From Flavobacteriales bacterium (GTDB lineage Bacteria > Bacteroidota > Bacteroidia > Flavobacteriales_D > Parvicellaceae): a stretch of DNA of 6,367 bases. Under the pieces are notes generated by a model. It worked only from the letters and a program-made list of their open reading frames with translations, had not been told where the DNA came from and ran no database searches. The stretch is taken from the NCBI GenBank assembly GCA_026993705.1, contig JALWSJ010000177.1, positions 1 to 6,367 of the forward strand. Reading direction: 5' to 3'. The translations under genes and the position numbers were made by a program. Positions 6,266 through 6,367 of the stretch are shown piece by piece; within the stretch, counting starts at the first letter, position 1, and each line of letters begins with the position of its first letter.

Positions 6266-6367
6266 ATGAATTATATGCAGTTAAATTTTGAGCAGAGATA
6301 CTCTATTGAGGTAATGCTCAAGGCGAAAGTGAAGAAAAAAGAAATAGCAAAGTCTATAGGTGTTAAT
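6266..6367 (+). CDS. IS30-family transposase, N-terminal fragment
   Basis: Thirty-four codons are visible before the window ends. The segment MQLNFEQRYSIEVMLKA, followed by KKKEIAKSIGVN, matches the N-terminal helix-turn-helix of IS30 transposases (pattern LTxEQRYxIExLLKxGxSxxEIAxxLGVxxSTISRE), which binds the terminal repeats. The DDE catalytic domain would lie to the right. Two ATG codons are possible: 6266 and 6275, the latter giving MQLNFEQRY directly. No Shine-Dalgarno and no convincing TAnnTTTG box are seen; AAAATTTG at 6253-6260 misses the consensus by one base. Transcription is in the same direction as murB, so read-through from murB is expected. Confidence 0.85.
   Translation, partial: MNYMQLNFEQRYSIEVMLKAKVKKKEIAKSIGVN

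Larger units (their letters stand above)
6149..6367 (+). mobile_element. Left end of an IS30-family insertion sequence (partial)
   Basis: The element is inferred from the IS30-type transposase start at 6266 and from TAGATTCAATTG at 6149-6160. As I recall it, this is identical to bases 3-14 of the E. coli IS30 left terminal repeat (TGTAGATTCAATTGG). The left boundary is thus within a few bases of 6147-6152, at the murB stop codon. Between the terminal repeat and the transposase lies a long foldback (6165-6262). The right end is outside the window, so terminal repeat pairing and the short target duplication typical of IS30 (2-3 bp) cannot be checked here. Confidence 0.7.

Overview
The window looks like a piece of a low-GC Bacteroidota chromosome, most likely a flavobacterium-like marine or soil lineage. 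Three signs point there. Promoter -7 boxes of the form TAnnTTTG precede the host genes. One gene encodes a secreted protein with a C-terminal type IX secretion (T9SS) sorting domain. No host gene has an obvious Shine-Dalgarno sequence. Three complete host genes (mfd, a T9SS-exported protein, murB) sit between two partial insertion sequences.

Layout from left to right. Positions 1-125 are the right end of an IS66-family element: the last 33 codons of its transposase and a right terminal repeat ending in CTTAC. Positions 126-654 (about 530 bp) are AT-rich and hold no credible gene, but they contain several nested inverted repeats. A TAnnTTTG box at 650-657 leads into mfd, which has no ATG anywhere near its 5' end and most likely starts at TTG 700. 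Its 3' end (4044) faces the 3' end of the minus-strand T9SS protein gene (4053-5033) across only 8 bp, with no visible terminator. The 95 bp between that gene and murB hold divergent promoters. The murB promoter (TTG-N17-TACCTTTG) ends five bases before its ATG, so murB mRNA is probably leaderless or nearly so. Immediately after the last sense codon of murB an IS30-family element begins. Its left end appears to supply or overlap the murB stop codon, and the element runs out of the window 34 codons into its transposase.

Functionally, Mfd couples DNA repair to stalled transcription, MurB makes UDP-N-acetylmuramate for peptidoglycan, and the third protein is exported to the cell surface or medium. 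They are not an evident pathway; each seems to have its own promoter. The most interesting feature is a roughly 98-nt foldback (6165-6262) inside the IS30 left end. In a plus-strand RNA reading in from murB it would pair up to three nucleotides before the transposase ATG, and all three positions that are not Watson-Crick are G-U pairs. This suggests an RNA hairpin that keeps read-through transcripts from expressing the transposase. No defence system, CRISPR array, tRNA or rRNA was found.
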